A stretch of DNA of 11,972 nt from AP-16 sp036395835. GTDB lineage: Bacteria; Pseudomonadota; Alphaproteobacteria; Rhizobiales; Xanthobacteraceae. Of this stretch, positions 1 through 5,907 are shown piece by piece. Location of the stretch: NCBI GenBank assembly GCA_036395835.1, contig DASWCW010000192.1, positions 1 to 11,972 on the forward strand. Reading direction: 5' to 3'. Numbering within the stretch: the first letter of the stretch is position 1; each line of letters begins with the position of its first letter. The notes under the pieces were generated by a model. That model ran no database searches, was not told the origin of the DNA, and saw nothing but the letters and a program-made list of their open reading frames with translations. The translations under genes were made by a program, and so were the position numbers.

Positions 1-417
1 GCCGCCCTGATCATTCTCGGCGCGGCGTTCGGCTTTGCCGTCTCCTCGATCGTGACGAAAAAGCTGATCGTCACCGAAACCACCTTCGCGATCCTGTTCT
101 GGATGAACGCGATGCAGCTGCCGATGAATCTTGCGGGCAGCAGTCCGTTTTTCGTGACCAGGATCGACTTGGCGCAAGCGCTGCCCGTGCTCGGGGTGGG
201 GATCGCCGGGCTCACCTCGCACTTCTGCCTGACCAACGCGTTCCGGCACGGCGACGCCAGCATCGTGGTGCCGCTGGATTTTCTGCGCATTCCGCTGATC
301 GCGCTGATCGGCTGGTCGGTCTACGGCGAGCCGCTCGACGGCTTCGTGTTCGCGGGAGCGGCGATCATCATCACCGGAATCGTCTGGAACCTACGGGCGG
401 AGGCAACCACAAAATGA
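1..417 (+). CDS. EamA/DMT-family membrane transporter, C-terminal part (5' end cut by window)
   Basis: The frame is open from base 1 to a TGA at 415-417, giving 138 residues with no start inside the window. A GTG at 52 is only an internal valine. The product is very hydrophobic, with about five membrane-spanning stretches (roughly residues 1-20, 26-44, 59-80, 88-108 and 115-132). The pattern near the end, a small-residue helix followed by DASIVVPLDFLR, a Gly-rich helix, YGEPLDG and a last helix with a Gly-Ile-Val exit, is typical of the second EamA repeat of ten-helix drug/metabolite exporters. The inner-membrane location follows from the helices; the substrate cannot be told. It is the last gene before a strong terminator at 571-609. 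Family assignment is fairly sure; specificity is unknown. Confidence 0.8.
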   Translation, partial: AALIILGAAFGFAVSSIVTKKLIVTETTFAILFWMNAMQLPMNLAGSSPFFVTRIDLAQALPVLGVGIAGLTSHFCLTNAFRHGDASIVVPLDFLRIPLIALIGWSVYGEPLDGFVFAGAAIIITGIVWNLRAEATTK

Positions 418-570
418 AGTGATCAGCGCTGCTCCCGGAGCCCCGCGCCGACAGTCGAACCTGCGGCGAGGTGTCCTGTGGCAATTCCTCAGCCAATCCC
501 CCAAATCCCGCACAAGCCCGCCGGGCATCCCCATCCCCCGTCCCCCAGTCCGGCTGGCAAGCGTGACCTG

Positions 571-609
571 AAGCCTCCGGGGCGTTGCGTAAGTCCCGGA
601 GGTTTTTTG
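571..609 (+). terminator. Rho-independent terminator
   Basis: A perfect 8-bp stem, CCTCCGGG at 574-581 and CCCGGAGG at 595-602, closes a 13-nt loop and is followed at once by six Ts (603-608), then more T-rich sequence. Three As before the stem can pair with the T run. The T tract lies only on the plus-strand side, so it ends rightward transcripts. It lies about 155 bp after the transporter stop codon, so it may end that mRNA or a separate small RNA. Confidence 0.8.
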
Positions 610-626
610 TTTTTCTCGTTGCCCCG

Positions 627-806
627 TCAGGCGGCTTGATGGTGGTCGGCCTGAGACGATTTGGCCTTTTCTTCAGCTCGTTCTGCCAACCTGGTGCATA
701 CCTCTGCCAATTGAACCATCTGGTCCTGGGTGGCAGGGTCTTCTACCGCTTCCGCCAACTCTATGCAGTGCAAGGCCAAACGGCGGTAACCTCGGGTGCT
801 ATCCAT
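627..806 (-). CDS. Small helical protein (59 aa) of a type common in Bradyrhizobium relatives
   Basis: The minus strand reads from ATG (804-806) to TGA (627-629), 59 residues. The sequence begins MDSTRGYRRLALHCIELAEA and continues with EDPATQDQMVQLAEVCTRLAE, ending in a polar, His/Gln-rich tail. Two amphipathic helices joined by a D-P-A-T turn, with the pattern Y-R-x-x-A-x-x-C-x-x-L-A and L-A-x-x-x-x-R-L-A-E, match a family of short uncharacterised proteins that is very abundant in Bradyrhizobium-type genomes. No function is known to me. A purine-rich ribosome site (AGGGGGAG on the minus strand, 811-818) sits a few bases upstream. It converges with the transporter gene across the terminator at 571-609. 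Its two cysteines (residues 14 and 37) are notable for such a small protein. Confidence 0.7.
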   Translation of the reverse strand: MDSTRGYRRLALHCIELAEAVEDPATQDQMVQLAEVCTRLAERAEEKAKSSQADHHQAA

Positions 807-1101
807 TGGCTCCCCCTCTTACGAGATTGAGTTCGCCGGGCGGTCCCTGAAACGCCGACGCCCGGTTCTTTGGCCAACACCTGTCCCCGAGGTCTTGTTT
901 CGACCTTCTTGCATTTACCGGTCAAGTGCTTTCCCAACACGCGCGAGGTGCCGATTGCCGTCAGGTGGACAGGGGTCGGTTCGGGATTGGCGCTTTGGTC
1001 GAATACTGAATTGCGCGGGAACCTATTGAGCCGACTAGACATTCGGCTGTGCATCATCCTAGTTGGGGATTGTTGTCATGCGGGAATCCAATTCAGCGTG
1101 A
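807..1101. other. Low-GC intergenic stretch, no gene recognised
   Basis: These roughly 295 bases separate the divergent 59-aa gene (minus) and the NepR-like/cupin pair (plus), so they should contain both promoters. No reading frame here gives a recognisable protein. An 8-bp inverted repeat, CTGAATTG at 1006-1013 and CAATTCAG at 1089-1096, is present but widely spaced and may be chance. A TTGACC hexamer on the minus strand near 920 could be a -35 element, but no convincing -10 follows it. Confidence 0.4.
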
Positions 1102-1115
1102 AATGCGTTCTCTGA

Positions 1116-1278
1116 ATGGACGATAAGGGCCGATGATGCCGAACGTCGAATTGCCCCGGCCATCCGGATTTGCGTCGGCAATGAACTTCGGAAGATATAC
1201 GGCGACCTCCTGCACAACCCAATCCCACGGAATATTGCCGACCTATTGCGTCGTTTGGATCCTCGATGCGAAAACTGA
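1116..1278 (+). pseudogene. NepR-like anti-sigma factor reading frame, apparently frameshifted near its start
   Basis: From about 1132 to the TGA at 1276-1278 the frame reads DDAERRIAPAIRI, then VGNELRKIYGDLLHNPIP, then ADLLRRLDPRCEN. The layout G-x-x-L-R-x-x-Y-x-x-x-x-x-x-P-I-P followed by a second helix L-L-x-x-L-D is that of NepR-type proteins. In Alphaproteobacteria these bind the general-stress sigma factor EcfG and are released by PhyR. No ATG, GTG or TTG lies in this frame after the TGA at 1099-1101. An ATG at 1116 starts MDDKG in the neighbouring frame; dropping one base near 1131 would join it to the domain, giving about 54 residues, a normal size. The gene is therefore either broken by one base, mis-sequenced, or started unconventionally. 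It overlaps the cupin start by 13 bp. Family by motif only. Confidence 0.45.
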
Positions 1279-1700
1279 CCATCGCTCTAGCAATGCTGGC
1301 TGGCGTTCTTGTTGGCGGATTGGGTGTGCAACTGTCGTTCGCTCAAGAAATACAGCACCCTCCTGGAATGCATCACAGCATTCTCAAGCGCGTCGATTTG
1401 CCGGGCACGAATATGGAAATCATTTTGGGAATTGTGGAGGTTCAGCCCGGCACCACCATTCCGCGTCACTTCCATTACGGCGAGGAGGTTTCGTACGTGC
1501 TGGAAGGAACGATGGTTCAGGCCCCCGATAAAGAGCCTCAAATGATGCAAACGGGAACTCCGGTTCATAATGCCCGAGAAGTAGTTCATGGCGGGGCGAA
1601 AGTCGTAGGTGACAAGCCCCTCAAAATCCTGACCAATCACATTGTGGAAAAAGGCAAACCCCTCTACGCCGAACCAAAGAAGAGTACGTCAGTCCAATGA
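1266..1700 (+). CDS. Secreted single-domain cupin protein
   Basis: This encodes 144 residues. Residues 1-26 form a Sec-type signal peptide (MRK, a hydrophobic core, then SFA before QE), so the protein is probably periplasmic. Cupin motif 1 is clear: PGTTIPRHFHYGEE followed by VSYVLEG supplies metal ligands His68, His70 and Glu73 or Glu74. Motif 2 is less regular; His101 (VHN) or His108 (VHGG) is the likely fourth ligand, ahead of the GDKPLKIL strand. The tail VEKGKPL is typical of short periplasmic cupins in Proteobacteria. These are often annotated only as cupin domain proteins, and no substrate can be named. The start has no strong ribosome site but lies inside the end of the NepR-like frame (ATG at 1266, TGA at 1276), which suggests translational coupling. 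It ends 20 bp before a terminator. Confidence 0.85.
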   Translation: MRKLTIALAMLAGVLVGGLGVQLSFAQEIQHPPGMHHSILKRVDLPGTNMEIILGIVEVQPGTTIPRHFHYGEEVSYVLEGTMVQAPDKEPQMMQTGTPVHNAREVVHGGAKVVGDKPLKILTNHIVEKGKPLYAEPKKSTSVQ

Positions 1701-1720
1701 TCCGCCGTTTTGATTGGAGA

Positions 1721-1763
1721 AAAACCGCCGCTGTTCCGACAGGTGCAGCGGCGGTTTTCCTTT
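1721..1763 (+). terminator. Rho-independent terminator after the cupin gene
   Basis: A perfect 13-bp inverted repeat, AAAACCGCCGCTG at 1721-1733 and CAGCGGCGGTTTT at 1746-1758, has a 12-nt loop. The A/T ends of the stem make it symmetrical, so it could work in both directions, but it lies just after the plus-strand cupin stop codon. Confidence 0.85.
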
Positions 1764-1802
1764 GGGGGAAAGCAAGCCGCGGAATGGAGATGATCTAACG
1801 CT

Positions 1803-1901
1803 GATTGAATCTGTCGTTTTCCACTCGATTGGCTCGAAATTACCCAGCGATGGTCTGCCCTTTGAACTCTCAGGGCGGTTCCAGACGAAAGCCTCGACCC
1901 A
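1803..1901 (-). pseudogene. Possible remnant of an IS3-family transposase C-terminus
   Basis: Read on the minus strand, this stretch gives WVEAF, then NR, then RPSLGNFEPIEWK. It loosely resembles the end of IS3-type transposases (orfB integrase core), where a V/I-E-x-F-Y-N helix is followed by R-R-H-S-x-L-G-N, then S-P-I-E-F/Y. Extra residues separate the two parts, the usual histidine is missing, and nothing upstream on the minus strand continues the transposase. If real, it is a decayed scrap of about 100 bp; a chance match is quite possible. Confidence 0.2.
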
Positions 1902-1913
1902 CTGTGAAAAGAG

Positions 1914-1957
1914 GCCCCGCCCCCTTGCCCTGGGTTCAAGTTGCGGCGGGGCGGGGC
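1914..1957 (-). repeat. GC-rich inverted repeat, possibly a minus-strand terminator
   Basis: The arms GCCCCGCCCC (1914-1923) and GGGGCGGGGC (1948-1957) are perfect complements, 24 nt apart. Inside, CTTG (1924-1927) and CAAG (1937-1940) can extend the hairpin. On the minus strand the stem is followed by CTCTTTTC, a weak T tract, so leftward termination is possible; the plus strand has no T run. Confidence 0.4.
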
Positions 1958-2222
1958 AGTCAACCGACACGGGTCTATCTACGCCCATGCCGGTTTTCTC
2001 TGACCGGAGATCTAGGCGCTCACTCCCCGGAACGAGCGTTTAGATGCAGCAGCCGGTCCGTTTTCGCAAACCTCTCGGACATACGATAAATTCCCCTACG
2101 GCTCTCAATACCTTACCAGGGCGGGCGGAAGCGGCGCGAGCGTGAGCCACTACGCGCCACGCCGGCACAATCCACACTTTGGTCACCTTTGCCGCGCCTG
2201 ATCCCGCGCCGACGCGGCCGGA

Positions 2223-2249
2223 CGGGGCGGGGGCCCGCCCCGCATTTTT
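2223..2249 (+). terminator. Orphan Rho-independent terminator upstream of the DUF2865 gene
   Basis: CGGGGCGG (2223-2230) pairs with CCGCCCCG (2235-2242) around a 4-nt loop, followed after CA by five Ts (2245-2249). The form is good, but no plus-strand gene is recognised in the 450 bases before it and the next gene starts 82 bp after it. It may end a small RNA or leader transcript, or be a fossil terminator. Confidence 0.5.
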
Positions 2250-2331
2250 GTGTCGGCAGGTGCGGGAATCCGGCATGATGGCGGGCGGAATCGGCTCTCG
2301 CGCGCGCGAATCACGGGGCCGGCGGACGGGA

Positions 2332-3456
2332 ATGATCAAATCGGTCGAAATTTGCGCTCTGGCCCTGGGGGTCCTGGCCGGGTCGCTTGCCGCGCATGCG
2401 CAGGGCTTCCCGCCGCCTCCGGGCGAGCCGCCCAAGAGCCAGCTCTGTGTCCGGCTGGAGAGCCAGCTCGCCTCGCTCGACCGCGGCATCAGCGATCCGA
2501 CGAGCGGCGACCAGATGCGGCGGTACGAAGATGCCGTCAACAAGCAGCAGTTCGAGCTCGACCGCACCGTCGGCCAGTCGCGCCGGATGGGTTGCGAAAG
2601 CTCGGGCTTCTTCTTGTTCGGGCGCGGGCAGTCGCCGCAATGCGTGGAGCTGAGCAATCAGATCCAGCGCATCCGGGCCGATCTCGATCGCACGATCGGG
2701 CAGCTGCAGCGGCTGCAGGGCGGAAGCGCCGATCGCGGCGAGCAGCGCCGCGCCATTCTGGGGGCGCTGGCGGGCAACGACTGCGGTCCGCAATATCGCA
2801 GCGCGGCGGCGCCGCCGCGGCCGCGCGGCTTCTTCGAAACACTGTTCGGCGCGCCCGCCGCGCCGCCGCCCGAGTACGGCACCTATGGCAGTCCGGACAC
2901 GTCGCAATCCTCGACCTACCGGACCGTGTGCGTGCGCACCTGCGACGGCTTCTTCTTCCCGATCTCGTTCTCGACCGTGCCCACCAAATTCCAGGACGAC
3001 GAGCGAACCTGCCAGCAGATGTGCCCGGCGACCGAAGTCGGCTTGTACACCTATCGCAATCCCGGCGAAGACGTGTCCCAGGCCGTCTCGCTCGCGGGCA
3101 CGCCGTACAAGCAGCTCGCCAACGCGTTCCGGTACCGGCAGGAGTTCAATCCCGCCTGCAGCTGCAAACGGCCTGGGCAGAGCTGGACGGAAGCGCTGGG
3201 CCCCAACGATCCCACGCTCGAGCACGGCGACGTGATCGTGACGGACGAAAAGGCGAAGGCGCTCTCGCAGCCCAAGGCAGATCCCGCCAAACAGCCGGGA
3301 AAGCAGGACGCGCGCAAAGGGAAGCCAGGCACCGGTGTGCCGCAGAACGCGGCGCCGGCAGAAGCCAAGCCGGCCGAGCCCGATCCCGCCCCGGCCGAGG
3401 CCGACGGCAAGCGCAAGGTGCGCGCGGTCGGCCCGCAGTTCTACCCGGTACGCTGA
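2332..3456 (+). CDS. Exported cysteine-rich DUF2865 protein
   Basis: This gives 374 residues from ATG 2332. That start is chosen because it puts a signal peptide (MIKSVEICALALGVL, cleavage near AHA-Q at 23-24) at the N-terminus; the in-frame ATGs at 2275 and 2278 would bury it. Residues 37-150 are a Cys-containing helical region with Q/R/L-rich, coiled-coil-like repeats (41-82, 105-140). Residues 155-195 are a Pro/Ala linker. Residues about 197-289 are the conserved DUF2865 core, with TVCVRTCDGFFFP, ERTCQQMCP, the GTPYKQL motif and ACSCKRPGQSW. Residues 305-362 are a Lys/Pro/Ala-rich disordered tail. DUF2865 is largely confined to Hyphomicrobiales and has no known function. The many cysteines plus export suggest disulfides and an envelope role (inference). 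The ribosome site is weak. Confidence 0.85.
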   Translation: MIKSVEICALALGVLAGSLAAHAQGFPPPPGEPPKSQLCVRLESQLASLDRGISDPTSGDQMRRYEDAVNKQQFELDRTVGQSRRMGCESSGFFLFGRGQSPQCVELSNQIQRIRADLDRTIGQLQRLQGGSADRGEQRRAILGALAGNDCGPQYRSAAAPPRPRGFFETLFGAPAAPPPEYGTYGSPDTSQSSTYRTVCVRTCDGFFFPISFSTVPTKFQDDERTCQQMCPATEVGLYTYRNPGEDVSQAVSLAGTPYKQLANAFRYRQEFNPACSCKRPGQSWTEALGPNDPTLEHGDVIVTDEKAKALSQPKADPAKQPGKQDARKGKPGTGVPQNAAPAEAKPAEPDPAPAEADGKRKVRAVGPQFYPVR

Positions 3457-3457
3457 T

Positions 3458-3510
3458 CCCTCCCCTTCTCCCTCTCCCCGCTTGCGGGGAGAGGGTTGGG
3501 GTGAGGGGCC
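3458..3510. repeat. REP-like palindrome
   Basis: A perfect 12-bp inverted repeat, CCCTCTCCCCGC (3470-3481) and GCGGGGAGAGGG (3484-3495), has a 2-nt centre. It is flanked by further complementary C-rich and G-rich sequence (CCCTCCCC on the left, GGGGTGAGGGG on the right). This core, CTCTCCCCGC-TT-GCGGGGAGAG followed by GGTTGGGGTGAGGGG, is familiar as a high-copy intergenic palindrome in Bradyrhizobium-type and other proteobacterial genomes. It lies directly after the DUF2865 stop codon and may fold in the mRNA. There is no T tract. Confidence 0.7.
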
Positions 3511-3571
3511 GTTGAAGAATACCCTTAGGGGTCTGCGCCTCACTCGACCGCAACTTCCGCGAGGGCGAACC

Positions 3572-3784
3572 ATGAAACTGCACTACTATCCGGAGACGGA
3601 CAGCCTTTACATCGAACTGAAAGGCACCCCAGGCGTCGAGACGCGGGAGATCGTCGAAGGCCTCATCGTCGATCTGGACGCAAAGGGCGATGTCGTCGGG
3701 TTCGACATCGACCGCGCCTCCCGCAAGCTCGACCTTTCCAAGATCGAGACGATTGCCCTTCCGCCGGCCAGCGCGGCGGAGTGA
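3572..3784 (+). CDS. Small DUF2283-family protein
   Basis: This encodes 70 residues beginning MKLHYYPETDSLYIELK. The order is a short Y-x-P-E-x-D-x-L-Y-I strand pair, then VETREIVEGLIVDLDAKG, then VVGFDIDRASRKLDLSKI, which is the complete DUF2283 fold. Members are 60-80 residues long, so this is full length. Some members are encoded beside toxin or defence genes, but the family has no proven activity and nothing next to this copy suggests such a role. The ribosome site GAGGG (3561-3565) sits seven bases before the ATG. It lies 115 bp after the DUF2865 gene, past the REP-like palindrome, and converges on nadE. The protein is acidic and probably cytoplasmic. Confidence 0.85.
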   Translation: MKLHYYPETDSLYIELKGTPGVETREIVEGLIVDLDAKGDVVGFDIDRASRKLDLSKIETIALPPASAAE

Positions 3785-3800
3785 CGGCAGAGATGCTCGA

Positions 3801-3829
3801 GCGGGGTGGATGAAGGCCACTCCACCCGC
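3801..3829. repeat. Inverted repeat between convergent genes
   Basis: GGGTGGA (3804-3810) pairs with TCCACCC (3821-3827); GCG and CGC extend the stem past a one-base bulge. It lies between the DUF2283 stop (plus) and the nadE stop (minus), where a shared terminator would be expected, but no T tract follows on either strand. Confidence 0.35.
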
Positions 3830-3949
3830 CGGCCCAGCGGCAGGCGGCTTCCGCTAGAGGAGAGGTAAAGCGCGTGCGCCTGGGCGCTCACCTCATCCCA
3901 GCCTGGCGGCAACGCTGCGGAAGCGAGAGCCAGCCGATCGGACGCCGCT

Positions 3950-5695
3950 TCACAAATCGAGTGCTGCGCGTTTCGTCGCCGCCTCCGGTTCGCGTTCCGT
4001 TGCCTCGGCGACCGCCACCGGCGTGCCCGGATCGCGGAACGCGTTGGTGATCGGATAGCGGCGGTCGCGGCCGAAATTCTTGAGCGTGACCTTCACGCCG
4101 GGTGCAGCCTGGCGACGCTTGTACTCGGCGAGATGGAGCATCCGCTCCACCTTGAGAACCGTGTCGCGATCGAAGCCGGCGGCGACGATCGCGGAGACCG
4201 GCTCCTCGCGTTCGACCAGCCGCTCGAGAATCGGATCGAGCAAATCGTAGGGCGGCAGCGTGTCGTCGTCGCGCTGGTCCACGCGCAACTCCGCGCTGGG
4301 AGCCCGGGTCAGCACATCCTGCGGGATCACGGGCCCGACCGGCCCGAGCGCGCCCTGGGGCTTCCAGGAGTTGCGCAAGCGCGCCAGCCGATAGACCTCG
4401 GTCTTGTAGAGATCCTTGATCGGATTGAAGCCGCCGTTCATGTCGCCATAGAGCGTCGCATAGCCGGTCGACATTTCCGATTTGTTTCCAGTGGTCACCA
4501 CCATCAGCCGGAATTTGTTGGAGATGGCCATCAGGATCGCGCCGCGCGCGCGCGACTGCAGATTTTCCTCCGCTTCGTCGCGCGCCTTTCCAGCAAACAG
4601 CGGCGCGAGCGCGCGCTCGAGCCCGTCCACCGCCGGCTCGATCGCAACGACCTCGTAGGCGACGCCGAGCCCAGCGGCGAGCGCCGCGGCGGCGTCGAGC
4701 GACTGCCGCGAGGTGAAGCGATACGGCAGCATGACGCAGCGCACCCGCTCCGGTCCGAGCGCGTCGACCGCGATCGCCGCGCACAGCGCGGAATCGATGC
4801 CGCCGGAAAGCCCGAGAACGACGCCGGGAAACCGGTTCTTGTCGACATAGTCGCGCAGCCCGAGCACGCAGGCGGCGTAATCGGCCTCGTCTGCCTCCTC
4901 GATCGCCTCGACCGGGCCTTCGATACAGCGCCAGCCGTCCGCTCCGCGCCGCCAATGCGTGATCGCCAGGCTCTCGCGAAAGGCCGGAAGCTGCGCCCCG
5001 AGCGTGCGGTCGGCGTTGAGCACGAACGAGGCGCCGTCGAACACCAGCTCGTCCTGGCCGCCGACCTGATTGAGATAGACGAGCGGCAGACCGCTTTCAG
5101 TGACGCGCGAAACCGCGAGGTTGAGGCGAGCCTCGGTCTTGTCGCGCCAATAGGGCGAGCCGTTGGGGACCAGTAGGATCTCGCCGCCGGTCTCCGCAAT
5201 GCACTCGACGATGTCGGCGCCCCAGATATCCTCGCAGACGGGAATGCCGATCCGCACGCCCTCGAGCACGATCGGCCCCGGCATGGGCCCCGGCGCGAAC
5301 ACCCGCTTCTCGTCGAACACGCCGTAGTTCGGCAGATCGACCTTGAAGCGCTTGGCCTGGATGCCGCCGCCGCCGAGCAGCAGATAGGCGTTGTAGAGCT
5401 TGCCATCCTCGACCCACGGCGCCCCGATCAGCAGCGCCGGCCCCTGGTCCGCGGTCTCCCGCGCCAAAATCTCGACGGCGGAACGGCACGCGGCCTGGAA
5501 CGCCGGCTTGAGCACGAGGTCCTCCGGCGGATAGCCGCCGATGAAGAGCTCGGAAAACATCACGACGTCGGCGCCCGCCCGCGCGGCCGCCGCGCGCGCC
5601 CGGCGGGCCTGCTTCAGGCAGCCGGCCACGTCACCGACGGTCGGATCGAGCTGCGCCAGCGCAATCGTGAGGCGGTCGGAGGAGCGGGCGTTCAT
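3950..5695 (-). CDS. nadE: Glutamine-dependent NAD+ synthetase
   Basis: This encodes 581 residues, the usual length of the two-domain bacterial enzyme. It makes NAD+ from deamido-NAD+ and ATP, using ammonia from glutamine, in the cytoplasm. Residues about 8-260 are a nitrilase-type glutaminase: Glu49 (FSELFIGGYPPEDL), Lys118 before LPNYGVFDE, and Cys154 (VCEDIW) form the expected triad. Residues about 275-560 are the synthetase: the pyrophosphate loop SGGIDS is at 297-302, followed downstream by TTGNKSEMSTGYATLYGD and GGFNPIKDLYKTEVY. The C-terminal part has AEYKRRQAAPGVK and FGRDRRYPITNAFRD, normal for this family. The start at 5695 has only a weak AGG upstream. The upstream gap of 212 bp (5696-5907) has an AT-rich centre and probably carries its own promoter, though no clear -35/-10 pair was found. 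Confidence 0.97.
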   Translation of the reverse strand: MNARSSDRLTIALAQLDPTVGDVAGCLKQARRARAAAARAGADVVMFSELFIGGYPPEDLVLKPAFQAACRSAVEILARETADQGPALLIGAPWVEDGKLYNAYLLLGGGGIQAKRFKVDLPNYGVFDEKRVFAPGPMPGPIVLEGVRIGIPVCEDIWGADIVECIAETGGEILLVPNGSPYWRDKTEARLNLAVSRVTESGLPLVYLNQVGGQDELVFDGASFVLNADRTLGAQLPAFRESLAITHWRRGADGWRCIEGPVEAIEEADEADYAACVLGLRDYVDKNRFPGVVLGLSGGIDSALCAAIAVDALGPERVRCVMLPYRFTSRQSLDAAAALAAGLGVAYEVVAIEPAVDGLERALAPLFAGKARDEAEENLQSRARGAILMAISNKFRLMVVTTGNKSEMSTGYATLYGDMNGGFNPIKDLYKTEVYRLARLRNSWKPQGALGPVGPVIPQDVLTRAPSAELRVDQRDDDTLPPYDLLDPILERLVEREEPVSAIVAAGFDRDTVLKVERMLHLAEYKRRQAAPGVKVTLKNFGRDRRYPITNAFRDPGTPVAVAEATEREPEAATKRAALDL

Positions 5696-5885
5696 GGGCC
5701 TGATGTAGCGCGGGCCGCAGCCTGCAGCTAGCAGCGCCCAGGTTGTAAAGATTTATTTTGCTGCATCCTAAAGATGTTTTGTGCGAATTGAATCGACCTA
5801 AGCCCTTGGTTCTGCCCCATAGTTTCATGAACGGCGAAAGGTAATTTGGTGCCGCCGGGTCAAAGCTTTGCCTCGCCGGACGGGA

Positions 5886-5907
5886 GGGAAAACGCGTCCG
5901 TTTTCCC
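5886..5907 (-). repeat. Palindrome abutting the DAHP synthase stop codon
   Basis: GGGAAAACG (5886-5894) and CGTTTTCCC (5899-5907) are a perfect 9-bp inverted repeat with a 4-nt loop, starting at the base right after the minus-strand stop codon (5908-5910). The four Us lie in the 3' arm and no T tract follows, so it is a poor intrinsic terminator and may instead protect the mRNA 3' end. Confidence 0.45.

Larger units (their letters stand above)
1764..2331. other. Long non-coding gap between cupin and DUF2865 genes
   Basis: About 570 bases contain no intact gene that I can recognise. They hold a possible transposase scrap (1803-1901), a GC-rich inverted repeat (1914-1957) and an orphan terminator-like hairpin (2223-2249), listed separately. 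The rest, about 1960-2220, shows no clear signal. The left half has lower GC than the right half, so the boundary of an old insertion may lie in this gap. Confidence 0.4.

Noticed and set aside
761..1057. A 98-codon minus-strand frame overlapping the 59-aa gene
   Set aside because: It has no recognisable pattern, no ribosome site, and overlaps the better-supported 59-aa gene in another frame.
1018..1110. Possible EcfG stress promoters: GGAAC (1018-1022) with CATT 17 bases on, and GGAAT (1083-1087) with CGTT 18 bases on
   Set aside because: The consensus is GGAAC, 16-17 bases, CGTT. Each candidate has one mismatch in a key base, and the second also has a long spacer. They are tempting because of the NepR-like frame but too weak to annotate.
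1929..1957. GGTTCAAG resembling a tRNA T-loop beside a GC-rich stem
   Set aside because: No matching T-stem, anticodon arm or acceptor pairing can be drawn around it; the GC-rich arms pair with each other as a simple inverted repeat.
2250..3573. Long alternative frames on both strands over the DUF2865 gene
   Set aside because: Their translations are Arg/Ala-rich and patternless, while the chosen frame has a signal peptide and the DUF2865 core.
3572..3784. DUF2283 protein as part of a toxin-antitoxin or defence pair
   Set aside because: No toxin-like partner is adjacent; the neighbours are a DUF2865 gene and convergent nadE.
5696..5907. A specific sigma-70 promoter for nadE in the AT-rich gap
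   Set aside because: The centre of the gap is clearly AT-rich, but no -35/-10 pair with proper spacing stood out on the minus strand, so no site was placed.
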